Positions 1 through 6,170 of a stretch of 7,927 bases of DNA are shown piece after piece (position 1 is the first letter of the stretch; every line of letters begins with the position of its first letter). This DNA is from a bacterium (GTDB taxonomy: Bacteria > Atribacterota > Phoenicimicrobiia > Phoenicimicrobiales > Phoenicimicrobiaceae): assembly GCA_018819665.1 (NCBI GenBank), contig JAHJOY010000320.1, positions 1 to 7,927 on the forward strand. Reading direction: 5' to 3'. A model generated the notes under the pieces. That model saw only the letters and a list, made by a program, of their open reading frames with translations, did not search any database and was not told where the DNA came from. The translations under genes were made by a program, and so were the position numbers.

Positions 1-60
1 AATTAAAATTAAATTAAAACCTTAACGAAAAGGAAAAATATTAAAAAGATTGGATATAAA

Positions 61-66
61 AGGAGG
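61..66 (+). promoter_or_regulatory. groEL ribosome binding site
   Basis: AGGAGG followed by an 8-base spacer fixes the ATG at 75 as the groEL start. The remaining 60 bases at the left edge are A-rich. I see no convincing -35/-10 pair, operator or hairpin there, so the promoter is probably further upstream. Confidence 0.9.
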
Positions 67-74
67 ATAAAGAA

Positions 75-1694
75 ATGGCAAAACAGTTTCTATTTGACGA
101 AGAAGCAAGACGAGCCTTAGAAAGGGGAGCAAATATCTTAGCTGATAGCGTGAGGATTACTTTAGGTCCAAAAGGGCGGAATGTAGTTTTAGATAAAAAA
201 TATGGTTCTCCCACTATCACCAATGACGGAGTTACTATTGCTCGAGAGATTGATGTTGAGGACCCCTTCGAAAACATGGGAGCGCAGTTTGTTAAAGAAG
301 TAGCTACAAAAACTAACGATATCGCTGGAGATGGCACAACTACTGCGACTGTATTAGCCCAGGCGATTATTCATGAAGGCTTACGAAATGTGGCAGCAGG
401 GGCAAATCCGATTATGATAAAGAGAGGAATTGACAGAACAGTAGAAGTAGCAGTTGAAGAGATTAAAAAATTAAGTAAGGAAGTTAGCGATAAAGAATCT
501 ATAGCTAATGTAGCTTCAATTTCAGCTGCAGATAGAGAAATTGGAAATATAATAGCAGATGCTATGGAAAAAGTGGGGAAAGATGGAGTAATAACCGTAG
601 AAGAGTCCAAGACCTTAGGAACCACCTTAGAAGTAGTGGAAGGGATGCAATTTGATAAAGGATATATTTCCCCTTATATGGTAACTGATGCTGAAAGAAT
701 GGAATCAGTTCTCGATGATCCGTATATCTTAATAACTGATGCTAAAATAAGTAATATGAAAGGATTGTTACCTATTTTAGAGAAAATTGCTCAGACCGGC
801 AAGCCTTTAATTATTATCGCAGAGGATGTTGAAGGGGAAGCTTTGGCTACTCTGGTAGTAAATAAAATTCGGGGAACTTTAAATTGTGTTGCCGTAAAGG
901 CACCTGGTTTTGGCGATAGAAGAAAAGAAATGTTGGCTGATATCGCGGTGGTTACCGATGGACAGTTAATTTCTGAAGAATTAGGACTCAAGTTAGAAAA
1001 TGCAGAGATTAAGATGTTAGGCACTGCACATCAAGTAAAAGTAAATAAAGAAGAGACTATAATTGTAGGAGGGAAAGGCGATACCAAAGAAATAAAGAAA
1101 CGTGAGGCTCAGCTTCGAACCCAAATTGAAGATACTACCTCCGATTATGACCGAGAAAAATTACAGGAAAGATTGGGAAAACTAGTTGGCGGAGTAGCAA
1201 TCATTAAAGTGGGTGCTGCTACCGAGACTGAACTTAAAGAGAAGAAACATCGAGTTGAGGATGCTCTATCAGCTACTAAAGCAGCGGTAGAAGAAGGAAT
1301 TGTTGCTGGTGGTGGAGCAGTTTTATTAAATGTTATTCCTGTATTACAGAATTTAAAGTTAGAAGGTGACCAACAGATTGGAGTAAAGATTATTATAAAA
1401 GCTTTAGAAGCACCCACAAGGCAGATTGCTACTAATGGTGGATATGAAGGTTCAGTAATCGTAGAAAAACTAAAAGGAAAAGAAAATGATATCGGTTTTG
1501 ATGTACTAACTGGAGAATTTACTGATATGATAAAAGCAGGAATTGTTGATCCAGCTAAGGTTACTAGATCAGCCTTACAGAATGCTGCCAGTATTGGTGG
1601 AATGATCCTTACTACTGAATGTTTAGTTGCCGATAAACCTGAAGAAAAGAAAGAAATGGCTATGTCTCCAGGGGGAATGGGTGGAATGTACTAA
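75..1694 (+). CDS. groEL: 60 kDa chaperonin GroEL (Hsp60)
   Basis: GroEL forms the double-ring cytosolic chaperonin that encloses unfolded proteins and, with the GroES lid and ATP, lets them refold. The 539-residue protein is of normal family length and intact. The N-terminal equatorial domain has the nucleotide-binding TLGPKGRNVVLD stretch (29-40) and GDGTTT at 85-90, with the conserved Asp at 86. The apical domain is recognisable from GYISPYMVTDAERME. The family signature AAVEEGIVAGGG lies in the second equatorial segment, preceded by RVEDAL with the catalytic-type Asp. The C-terminus is the usual short Gly/Met tail, ending GGMGGMY. The ATG follows AAGGAGG at about 8 bases. No groES and no CIRCE operator (TTAGCACTC-N9-GAGTGCTAA) occurs in the 74 bases upstream. 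groES may sit just outside the window. Identification is by sequence recognition and is very secure. Confidence 0.98.
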   Translation: MAKQFLFDEEARRALERGANILADSVRITLGPKGRNVVLDKKYGSPTITNDGVTIAREIDVEDPFENMGAQFVKEVATKTNDIAGDGTTTATVLAQAIIHEGLRNVAAGANPIMIKRGIDRTVEVAVEEIKKLSKEVSDKESIANVASISAADREIGNIIADAMEKVGKDGVITVEESKTLGTTLEVVEGMQFDKGYISPYMVTDAERMESVLDDPYILITDAKISNMKGLLPILEKIAQTGKPLIIIAEDVEGEALATLVVNKIRGTLNCVAVKAPGFGDRRKEMLADIAVVTDGQLISEELGLKLENAEIKMLGTAHQVKVNKEETIIVGGKGDTKEIKKREAQLRTQIEDTTSDYDREKLQERLGKLVGGVAIIKVGAATETELKEKKHRVEDALSATKAAVEEGIVAGGGAVLLNVIPVLQNLKLEGDQQIGVKIIIKALEAPTRQIATNGGYEGSVIVEKLKGKENDIGFDVLTGEFTDMIKAGIVDPAKVTRSALQNAASIGGMILTTECLVADKPEEKKEMAMSPGGMGGMY

Positions 1695-1721
1695 GTAAGT
1701 AAAATAAATAACATTTACAGA

Positions 1722-1770
1722 AAAAAGCCTCTATACCAGAAGAGATAAAAGGTATAGAGGCTTTTTCTTT
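1722..1770. terminator. Bidirectional intrinsic terminator between groEL and agcS
   Basis: A perfect 16-bp inverted repeat (1722-1737 and 1751-1766, core AGCCTCTATACC / GGTATAGAGGCT) encloses a 13-base loop. The right arm ends in a T-run for + strand transcripts. The left arm begins with an A-run, which is a T-run for - strand transcripts. It lies 27 bases after the groEL stop and 54 bases after the agcS stop on the other strand, so it can end both convergent units. Confidence 0.93.
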
Positions 1771-1824
1771 AGTATGATTAAATAAATTAAAGGTTGTGTA
1801 TCTACTTACTCCTCCTGTAAGTGT

Positions 1825-3183
1825 TTAACCTAAAAGTTCTGGATTGGAAAAGTATTCTTTTACTTCCTTAGCCATTATACCGCTTAAGAAGACTAAGCCA
1901 ATCAAGTTAGGTATAGCCATTGCTCCATTAAGAGTATCGGTAAGTAACCAGACAAAAGGAACTTCTACTATGGAACCCAGGAAAGCTGCAATAACAAAAA
2001 GCCAGGCATAAGGCTTAACCACAACAGGACCGAAGATGTAACGAGCACATTGTTGTCCATAGTAACACCAGGTAATAATGGTAGAATAACCAAACAATAA
2101 AGAACCAATAGCCACAATAGGTCCGCCTATTCCTTTTAAAACAGTAGTAAAGGCATGAGCAGTAAGAGCGGTACTGGTTAGACCTGTTCCTAAAGAATTA
2201 GTAAGAACAATAACTATAGCAGTCATAGAACAGATAATTAAAGTATCAATCATAACTTCGATCAAACCAAAAGTACCCTGACGAACAGGATGTTTGACTT
2301 GGGCTACGGCATGAACAATACCTGCACTTCCTAAACCAGCTTCATTGGAGAATATTCCTCGTGCAACTCCAAATCTCATTGCCTGAGCAACAGTAGCACC
2401 GGCAAAACCACCAAAGGCAGCCCTTCCGGTAAAGGCAGATCTAAATATTTCTCCAATCGCCCAGGGGAGTAGATTAATTTTGGAAATTATAATAATTAAT
2501 GCTCCTGCAATATAAAAGACAGCCATGAAGGGGACTAATTTTTCAGTAATTTCACCGATACGTTTGATTCCTCCTACTATTACTATCCAGACTAAAAAAG
2601 TTATAAAAATACCGGTTACGACTACAGGTATGTTAAAAACACTTTTTCCTACCAAAGCCATAGAATTAGTTTGAACCATATCTCCGATACCGAAGGCACA
2701 AATAGCTCCAAAGAAGGCGAAGATCCAGCCTAACCATTTTTGCCCTAGTCCTTTTTCGATGAAATACATTGGTCCACCTGAATAAACACCGTCTTTGTCT
2801 TTGATTCTGTATTTTACACCGAGAGTTGCTTCACACATTTTAGTACACATTCCTACAAGGGCGGTAACCCACATCCAAACTGCTGCACCAGGTCCACCCA
2901 TAGCGAGGGCAGTAGCTACTCCGGCAATATTACCATTTCCTACTGTAGCTGCTAAAGTAGAAGTTAAAGCCTGGAAAGGGGTAATTTCTCCTTCTCCCCG
3001 TTCAGCCACATCTTTCTTAAAAGCACCTTTAAAGATTAGTTTCCATGCATAAGTGGTATGCCTAAATTGGGGGAAACCTACTCTGATAGTTAAATATAGG
3101 CCTGTTCCTACTATTGCTATCATCATCGGTGGACCCCAGACAAATGCGTTAATGGTATCTAAAAATTCCATTATGGCAGTCAT
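1825..3183 (-). CDS. agcS: Sodium:alanine/glycine symporter (AGCS family)
   Basis: This is an inner-membrane secondary transporter that couples Na+ (in some members H+) entry to uptake of small neutral amino acids, chiefly alanine and glycine. The 452 residues are typical for the family and mostly hydrophobic, consistent with about 11 membrane helices. Recognisable family blocks are VGNGNIAGVATA (81-92), the signature GGPGAAVWMWVTALVG (96-111), SGGPMYFIEKGLG (135-147) and FSNEAGLGSAGIVHA (278-292). The start is set by AGGAGGT (3191-3197) 7 bases before the ATG. A second Met at residue 5 has worse spacing. It follows gcvT on the same strand after 327 bases, so it probably has its own promoter, and it ends at the shared terminator. 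Its position beside the glycine cleavage operon suggests glycine and/or alanine as substrate. Which one, and which coupling ion, cannot be read from sequence alone. It is often annotated alsT or dagA-like. Confidence 0.95.
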   Translation of the reverse strand: MTAIMEFLDTINAFVWGPPMMIAIVGTGLYLTIRVGFPQFRHTTYAWKLIFKGAFKKDVAERGEGEITPFQALTSTLAATVGNGNIAGVATALAMGGPGAAVWMWVTALVGMCTKMCEATLGVKYRIKDKDGVYSGGPMYFIEKGLGQKWLGWIFAFFGAICAFGIGDMVQTNSMALVGKSVFNIPVVVTGIFITFLVWIVIVGGIKRIGEITEKLVPFMAVFYIAGALIIIISKINLLPWAIGEIFRSAFTGRAAFGGFAGATVAQAMRFGVARGIFSNEAGLGSAGIVHAVAQVKHPVRQGTFGLIEVMIDTLIICSMTAIVIVLTNSLGTGLTSTALTAHAFTTVLKGIGGPIVAIGSLLFGYSTIITWCYYGQQCARYIFGPVVVKPYAWLFVIAAFLGSIVEVPFVWLLTDTLNGAMAIPNLIGLVFLSGIMAKEVKEYFSNPELLG

Positions 3184-3190
3184 GAAAAAA

Positions 3191-3197
3191 ACCTCCT
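3191..3197 (-). promoter_or_regulatory. agcS ribosome binding site
   Basis: AGGAGGT on the - strand, separated by a 7-base T-rich spacer from the ATG at 3183, selects that start over the internal Met at residue 5. Confidence 0.9.
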
Positions 3198-3275
3198 TTT
3201 AGTTTGTATTTATTTTAGTACTTATTTTGATTTATAAAATTGGCGGTTGAAAAAGTACTTACTTTTTTATTGAAT

Positions 3276-3300
3276 AATTAATCTTCATAAAAGATTAATT
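3276..3300 (-). repeat. Perfect 10-bp hairpin in the agcS leader
   Basis: AATTAATCTT, a 5-base loop and AAGATTAATT form a perfect stem-loop on the - strand. The 3' arm (GAAGATTAA, 3286-3278) is also perfectly complementary over 9 bases to an upstream segment, TTAATCTTC at 3349-3341. The two pairings are mutually exclusive. The stem is nearly all A-U and lacks a following T-run, so on its own it is not a classical terminator. Confidence 0.5.
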
Positions 3301-3303
3301 ATA

Positions 3304-3328
3304 GTTATCGTAATTTAATTACTATAAC
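3304..3328 (-). repeat. Imperfect hairpin directly after an AGGAGGTGAT element
   Basis: GTTATAGTAA and TTACGATAAC can pair with one mismatch around a 5-base AT loop. The structure begins immediately after the second AGGAGGTGAT and lies between the two arms of the alternative long-range pairing (3341-3349 with 3278-3286). AT-rich sequence gives such repeats by chance fairly often, so a function is uncertain. Confidence 0.35.
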
Positions 3329-3338
3329 ATCACCTCCT
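3322..3338 (-). repeat. Anti-Shine-Dalgarno-complement repeat, copy 2
   Basis: On the - strand this reads AGGAGGTGATGTTATAG and matches copy 1 (3369-3385) at 15 of 17 positions. AGGAGGTGAT is complementary to the 3' tail of 16S rRNA. The only ATG nearby (3330-3328) overlaps the element, with two bases between GGAGG and the ATG, and would open only ATG-TTA-TAG. No properly spaced ATG, GTG or TTG follows. Confidence 0.45.
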
Positions 3339-3345
3339 TGGAAGA

Positions 3346-3417
3346 TTAAAAATAAATTCTAGTTCTCTCTATTAAATCACCTCCTCCTATCTCTAAAAAT
3401 ATTTTTGCAGATATCAT
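3346..3417 (-). CDS. Possible 23-aa leader peptide with a Gly-Gly-Gly run
   Basis: An ATG at 3417 opens 23 codons ending in TAA at 3348-3346, inside the leader of the agcS transcript. The peptide begins MISAKIFLEI, and codons 11-13 are three consecutive Gly codons (GGA GGA GGT). The stop lies inside the segment TTAATCTTC (3349-3341), one of the competing hairpin arms downstream. That is the geometry of a translational attenuator, and glycine is a likely substrate of the transporter. Against it, the upstream AGTAGGT is 13 bases from the ATG and is a poor ribosome binding site. An ORF this short arises easily by chance, and the Gly codons coincide with a Shine-Dalgarno-like purine run. No family is recognised. 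Treat it as a candidate only. Confidence 0.22.
   Translation of the reverse strand: MISAKIFLEIGGGDLIERTRIYF
3369..3385 (-). repeat. Anti-Shine-Dalgarno-complement repeat, copy 1
   Basis: On the - strand this reads AGGAGGTGATTTAATAG, within a longer GGAGGAGG purine run. It is a 15/17 match to copy 2 at 3322-3338. No ATG, GTG or TTG follows at usable spacing; the triplet at the expected place is ATA. It also forms part of the Gly codons of the possible leader ORF, so its role is ambiguous. Confidence 0.45.
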
Positions 3418-3443
3418 TATTTATTATTTTACCTACTAATACA

Positions 3444-3472
3444 GTATTCTACACAAAAGTTTAAAATCCTTC
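3444..3472 (-). promoter_or_regulatory. Sigma-H-like promoter upstream of agcS
   Basis: On the - strand GAAGGATTT (3472-3464), an 11-base spacer and GTAGAATAC (3452-3444) match the Bacillus subtilis sigma-H consensus RnAGGAwWW-N11-12-RnnGAATwW at every informative position except the last. Transcription would start near 3437 and give an agcS leader of about 250 bases. A sigma-A reading is poorer: TTGTGT and TAAAAT are 19 bases apart. Whether this organism has a sigma-H homologue cannot be seen here. Confidence 0.5.
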
Positions 3473-3510
3473 TTTTTTTAGAAAAAAAATTGTACTTAAG
3501 TGTTTTTTTC

Positions 3511-4635
3511 TTATCTTTTATTAAATGGGGGAATAAAAGGCATATCAACTATTTCTGCTTCTACCTCTTTATCTCTGATAATTATATCTACTTTGTTACC
3601 TTTTTTGGCATAGAGAAGTTCCAAGATGGCCATAGCATACACCTTTTTCAAAGAAGGACAATAATTTCCAGAAGTAATGTAACCAATCTTCTTGCCATCT
3701 TTTCGTACCTCCATTTTACTTCTAGGAATACCACCTTGGGGGATATAAAGTCCAACTAACTTTCTGTTAATTCCTTTTTCTTTTATTTTAAGTAAAGCAT
3801 CTTTTCCTATAAAGTTTTCTTTATCAAGCTTTACCGTCCAACCCTGGCTGCTCTCTAACGGATTTACAGTTTCATCAATATCATTACCATAAAGCCAATA
3901 ACATACTTCGAATCTGGTGGTATCTCTTGCTCCCAATCCACATGGTTTTATCCCAAACTTTTTGCCTTCCTTGAGAATGCCTTGCCAAATATCTATGATA
4001 TCTTCAGACTTAAAGGAATAAATCTCAAATCCATCTTCTCCGGTGTATCCGGTTCGGGAAATAAGAATTTTTTTACCGAATAATTCTCCAATTATAAACT
4101 TAAAACGTTTCAACTCTTTAAGAGAAATTTTTCCTTTTACTAAAGGTTCTAAAAGTTTTGCCGCATCAGGACCTTGAACAGCTGCTTCTCCGTAATTCCG
4201 ACTTTTATTGGAAATATCAACTTCAAAATTACCTTTATTCTTTATAATCCAATCATAATCTTTAACCGAATAATTGGGTGAGGCGTTTACTACTAAAAGT
4301 ACAAAATCATCCCGTACCTTATAGACAAAGAGGTCATCAACCTGGCCGCCGTGATGATAACATAGGGGAGAATATTTTATATCTCCATCTTTCATTTCCA
4401 TTACCGAATTGGTTACCAGATAATCAGCAAAGGGAAGGGCATCTTTTCCTTTTATTTCAATTTCACCCATATGAGATACATCAAAGATGCCAACTGTTTC
4501 TCTTACTGCAAAATGTTCTTCTACAATACCCGTGTATTGGACAGGCATATCAAAACCATCAAACGGTATCATCCGTGCTTTTAATTTTAAGTGTTCCTCA
4601 TGGAGAGGAGTTAATAATAGTTCTTGTTCTTCCAT
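3511..4635 (-). CDS. gcvT: Glycine cleavage system T-protein (aminomethyltransferase)
   Basis: GcvT takes the aminomethyl group from lipoylated GcvH, releases ammonia and transfers the methylene to tetrahydrofolate, giving 5,10-methylene-THF in the cytosol. From the ATG at 4635 it has 374 residues, a normal length. Typical blocks are the N-terminal MPVQYTGIVEEH (30-41) and FDVSHMGEI (51-59), GGQVDDLFVYK (96-106), VVNAS...KDYDWI (115-130) with the presumed catalytic Asp at 126, RTGYTGEDGFE (194-204), GLGARDTTRFE (233-243), and TSGNYCPSLKK near the C-terminus. The spacing between NAS and KD looks about two residues longer than I expect, and DTTRFEVCYWLYG departs from the usual DTLRLE...LYG. It may be a divergent T-protein. 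A TTG two codons upstream (4641) abuts the ribosome binding site and is not the start. It lies 15 bases after gcvPB and is the last gene of the operon. Confidence 0.93.
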   Translation of the reverse strand: MEEQELLLTPLHEEHLKLKARMIPFDGFDMPVQYTGIVEEHFAVRETVGIFDVSHMGEIEIKGKDALPFADYLVTNSVMEMKDGDIKYSPLCYHHGGQVDDLFVYKVRDDFVLLVVNASPNYSVKDYDWIIKNKGNFEVDISNKSRNYGEAAVQGPDAAKLLEPLVKGKISLKELKRFKFIIGELFGKKILISRTGYTGEDGFEIYSFKSEDIIDIWQGILKEGKKFGIKPCGLGARDTTRFEVCYWLYGNDIDETVNPLESSQGWTVKLDKENFIGKDALLKIKEKGINRKLVGLYIPQGGIPRSKMEVRKDGKKIGYITSGNYCPSLKKVYAMAILELLYAKKGNKVDIIIRDKEVEAEIVDMPFIPPFNKR

Positions 4636-4641
4636 TTTCAA

Positions 4642-4648
4642 ACCTCCT
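4642..4648 (-). promoter_or_regulatory. gcvT ribosome binding site
   Basis: AGGAGGT on the - strand leaves 6 bases to the ATG at 4635 and none to the TTG at 4641. This decides the start in favour of the ATG. Confidence 0.88.
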
Positions 4649-4650
4649 GA

Positions 4651-6156
4651 TTAAAAATCAATATCTTTCTCTTGGTATTTTAGTTCATCTTTTAGTTTTA
4701 ATTCATCATCATAAGTCAAAATTGCTCTCTTTACAGCCAAGGCATCATTAGTCCTTCTAATGGGAGTAATATGAGGAGCGGTGGTCAATAATTCAGGGTT
4801 TGTTTTAGCTTCATCAGAAATTTTTATCATAATATCAATAAATTTGTCGAGCGTTTCCTTGCTTTCCGATTCGGATGGTTCTACCATTATAGTTTCTTCA
4901 GCATAAGGTTCAAAATGTGGGAAATAAATAGTGGGTGGATGCATTCCATAGTCCATTATTCTTTTTGCAATATCTAAGGTTTTTACCCCATACTTTTTAT
5001 ACTCTTTTCCGGTAACTGTACATTCGTGTCCACAATAACGGTCATAAGCTGGTTTATAATACTTCTTCAATTTGGCTAAGACGTAATTGGCATTAATTAT
5101 ACTTGTTTTTGAAGCATTATAAAGACCATTTGGACCCATACTAAGAATCCAGGCATAAGTTTTAACCAATACCGAGAAATTAGCCCAGAATGCCCTTACC
5201 ATACCGATGCTCTTTTCTCCTGCATCTAATAGATAATATTTTTTTTGGTCAGAATTAAAAGCAACATTGGGAGTGGGAAGGTAAGGAATAAGGTCTTTCT
5301 TTACTCCGATTACTCCGGCACCGGGTCCACCCCCTCCATGGGGAGTAGAAAAAGTTTTATGCAGATTAAGATGAACTACATCGAAACCGGCATCTCCGGG
5401 TCTGATGATTCCCAAGGAGGCATTAAGATTAGCTCCATCATAATAGAGAAGACCGCCTTTATCGTGGACAATCTTTTCAATTTCTTCTATTCCTTCATCG
5501 TATAATCCTACGGTATTGGGATTAGTCAACATTAATCCTACAGTATCTTCATCCATTAATTCGGCCAATTCTTTTAGGTCGACCGTTCCCTTTTCATTTG
5601 ATTTTACTTCAACAACTTGAAACCCACCCATAGCAGCTGAAGCAGGATTTGTACCATGAGCGGAATCGGGAATTAACATCTTGTGCCGAATGTCCCCGTG
5701 ATCTACAAAATATTTTCTCATAATAAGAATACCGGTTAGTTCCCCGTGTGCTCCCGCAGCCGGAGCCATAGTGTATTCATCCATACCAGTTATTTCACAG
5801 AGTAATTTATTTAAGTTATAGGCAATCTCTAAACAACCTTGTACCGTTTCTTCGGGGGCAAAAGGGTGGGCATAGACAAAATTGCTCAAAGAGGCTAACT
5901 TTTCATTGATTTTGGGGTTGTATTTCATGGTGCATGAACCTAAGGGATAAAATCCGTCATCAAGACCGTAGTTTAATTTAGATAATTTGGTAAAGTGCCG
6001 AACAACATCTACTTCAGAGACTTCACTAAGTAATTTTTTATCTTTACTAATAGCATATTCAGGCAAACATTTTTCAACTTTAATATCATCAAATAAATCT
6101 TGTGGTAGTGAATAACCATCTCTACCTTTTATACTTTTTTCAAATATTAATTTCAT
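4651..6156 (-). CDS. gcvPB: Glycine dehydrogenase (decarboxylating) subunit 2, P-protein beta half
   Basis: GcvPB is the PLP-bearing half of the split P-protein. With GcvPA it decarboxylates glycine and passes the aminomethyl group to the lipoyl arm of GcvH. The 501-residue protein is intact and slightly longer than many relatives. Diagnostic stretches are GFYPLGSCTMKYNPK (68-82), MAPAAGAHGELTG (130-142), DSAHGTNPASAAM (164-176), TNPNTVGLYD (211-220), YYDGANLNA (238-246) and HLNLHKTFSTPHGGGGPG (262-279), where Lys267 is the expected PLP Schiff-base lysine. The ATG at 6156 follows AAGGAG, which overlaps the gcvPA stop codon, so translation is probably coupled. Neighbours are gcvPA 12 bases upstream and gcvT 15 bases downstream. 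Assignment is secure. Confidence 0.97.
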   Translation of the reverse strand: MKLIFEKSIKGRDGYSLPQDLFDDIKVEKCLPEYAISKDKKLLSEVSEVDVVRHFTKLSKLNYGLDDGFYPLGSCTMKYNPKINEKLASLSNFVYAHPFAPEETVQGCLEIAYNLNKLLCEITGMDEYTMAPAAGAHGELTGILIMRKYFVDHGDIRHKMLIPDSAHGTNPASAAMGGFQVVEVKSNEKGTVDLKELAELMDEDTVGLMLTNPNTVGLYDEGIEEIEKIVHDKGGLLYYDGANLNASLGIIRPGDAGFDVVHLNLHKTFSTPHGGGGPGAGVIGVKKDLIPYLPTPNVAFNSDQKKYYLLDAGEKSIGMVRAFWANFSVLVKTYAWILSMGPNGLYNASKTSIINANYVLAKLKKYYKPAYDRYCGHECTVTGKEYKKYGVKTLDIAKRIMDYGMHPPTIYFPHFEPYAEETIMVEPSESESKETLDKFIDIMIKISDEAKTNPELLTTAPHITPIRRTNDALAVKRAILTYDDELKLKDELKYQEKDIDF

Positions 6157-6162
6157 ATTTAT

Positions 6163-6170
6163 CTCTCCTT
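6163..6170 (-). promoter_or_regulatory. gcvPB ribosome binding site overlapping gcvPA stop
   Basis: AAGGAGAG on the - strand shares its first bases with the TAA of gcvPA and leaves about 6 bases to the gcvPB ATG. This suggests translational coupling of the two subunits, which are needed in equal amounts. Confidence 0.85.

Larger units (their letters stand above)
3184..3510 (-). other. 327-base intergenic leader region of agcS
   Basis: This gap between gcvT and agcS is extremely AT-rich. Read on the - strand it holds, in order, a T-rich segment just after gcvT, a sigma-H-like promoter (3444-3472), a possible 23-codon ORF (3417-3346), two copies of an AGGAGGTGAT-containing repeat (3385-3369 and 3338-3322), a hairpin at 3304-3328, a perfect 10-bp hairpin at 3276-3300, a weak AAAAAGT/ACTTTTT hairpin near 3251-3268, and the agcS ribosome binding site. 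A lone TATAAT (3303-3298) has no recognisable -35 partner and is only a weak alternative promoter. I see no glycine-riboswitch core, tRNA or T-box motif. Confidence 0.6.

Noticed and set aside
1..74. CIRCE heat-shock operator or groES before groEL
   Set aside because: No TTAGCACTC/GAGTGCTAA repeat and no coding sequence are visible in these 74 bases. They may lie outside the window.
3251..3268. Terminator formed by AAAAAGT / ACTTTTT on the - strand
   Set aside because: A 7-bp, mostly A-U stem with a 4-base loop and no separate T-run is not a convincing terminator, though it could contribute to leader structure.
3184..3437. Glycine riboswitch upstream of agcS
   Set aside because: The context invites it, but I cannot find the conserved glycine aptamer core (GGAGAG-type stem with CGAAGG/GCAA and CTCTCAGG-like segments, tandem or single) on the - strand. 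The leader is almost all A/T.
3481..3510. Intrinsic terminator just after gcvT
   Set aside because: GAAAAAAA and TTTTTTTC can pair around a loop containing the palindrome ACTTAAGT, but the stem has one G-C pair only and the T-run is itself the stem arm. It is too weak to call.
4636..4641. TTG start for gcvT at 4641
   Set aside because: It directly abuts the AGGAGGT with no spacer. The ATG at 4635 has a 6-base spacer.
4278..4751. 157-codon + strand open frame across gcvT and gcvPB
   Set aside because: It is antisense to two securely identified genes, has low-complexity composition and resembles no family. It is a shadow of the real genes, as are the other frames overlapping groEL, agcS and gcvPB.
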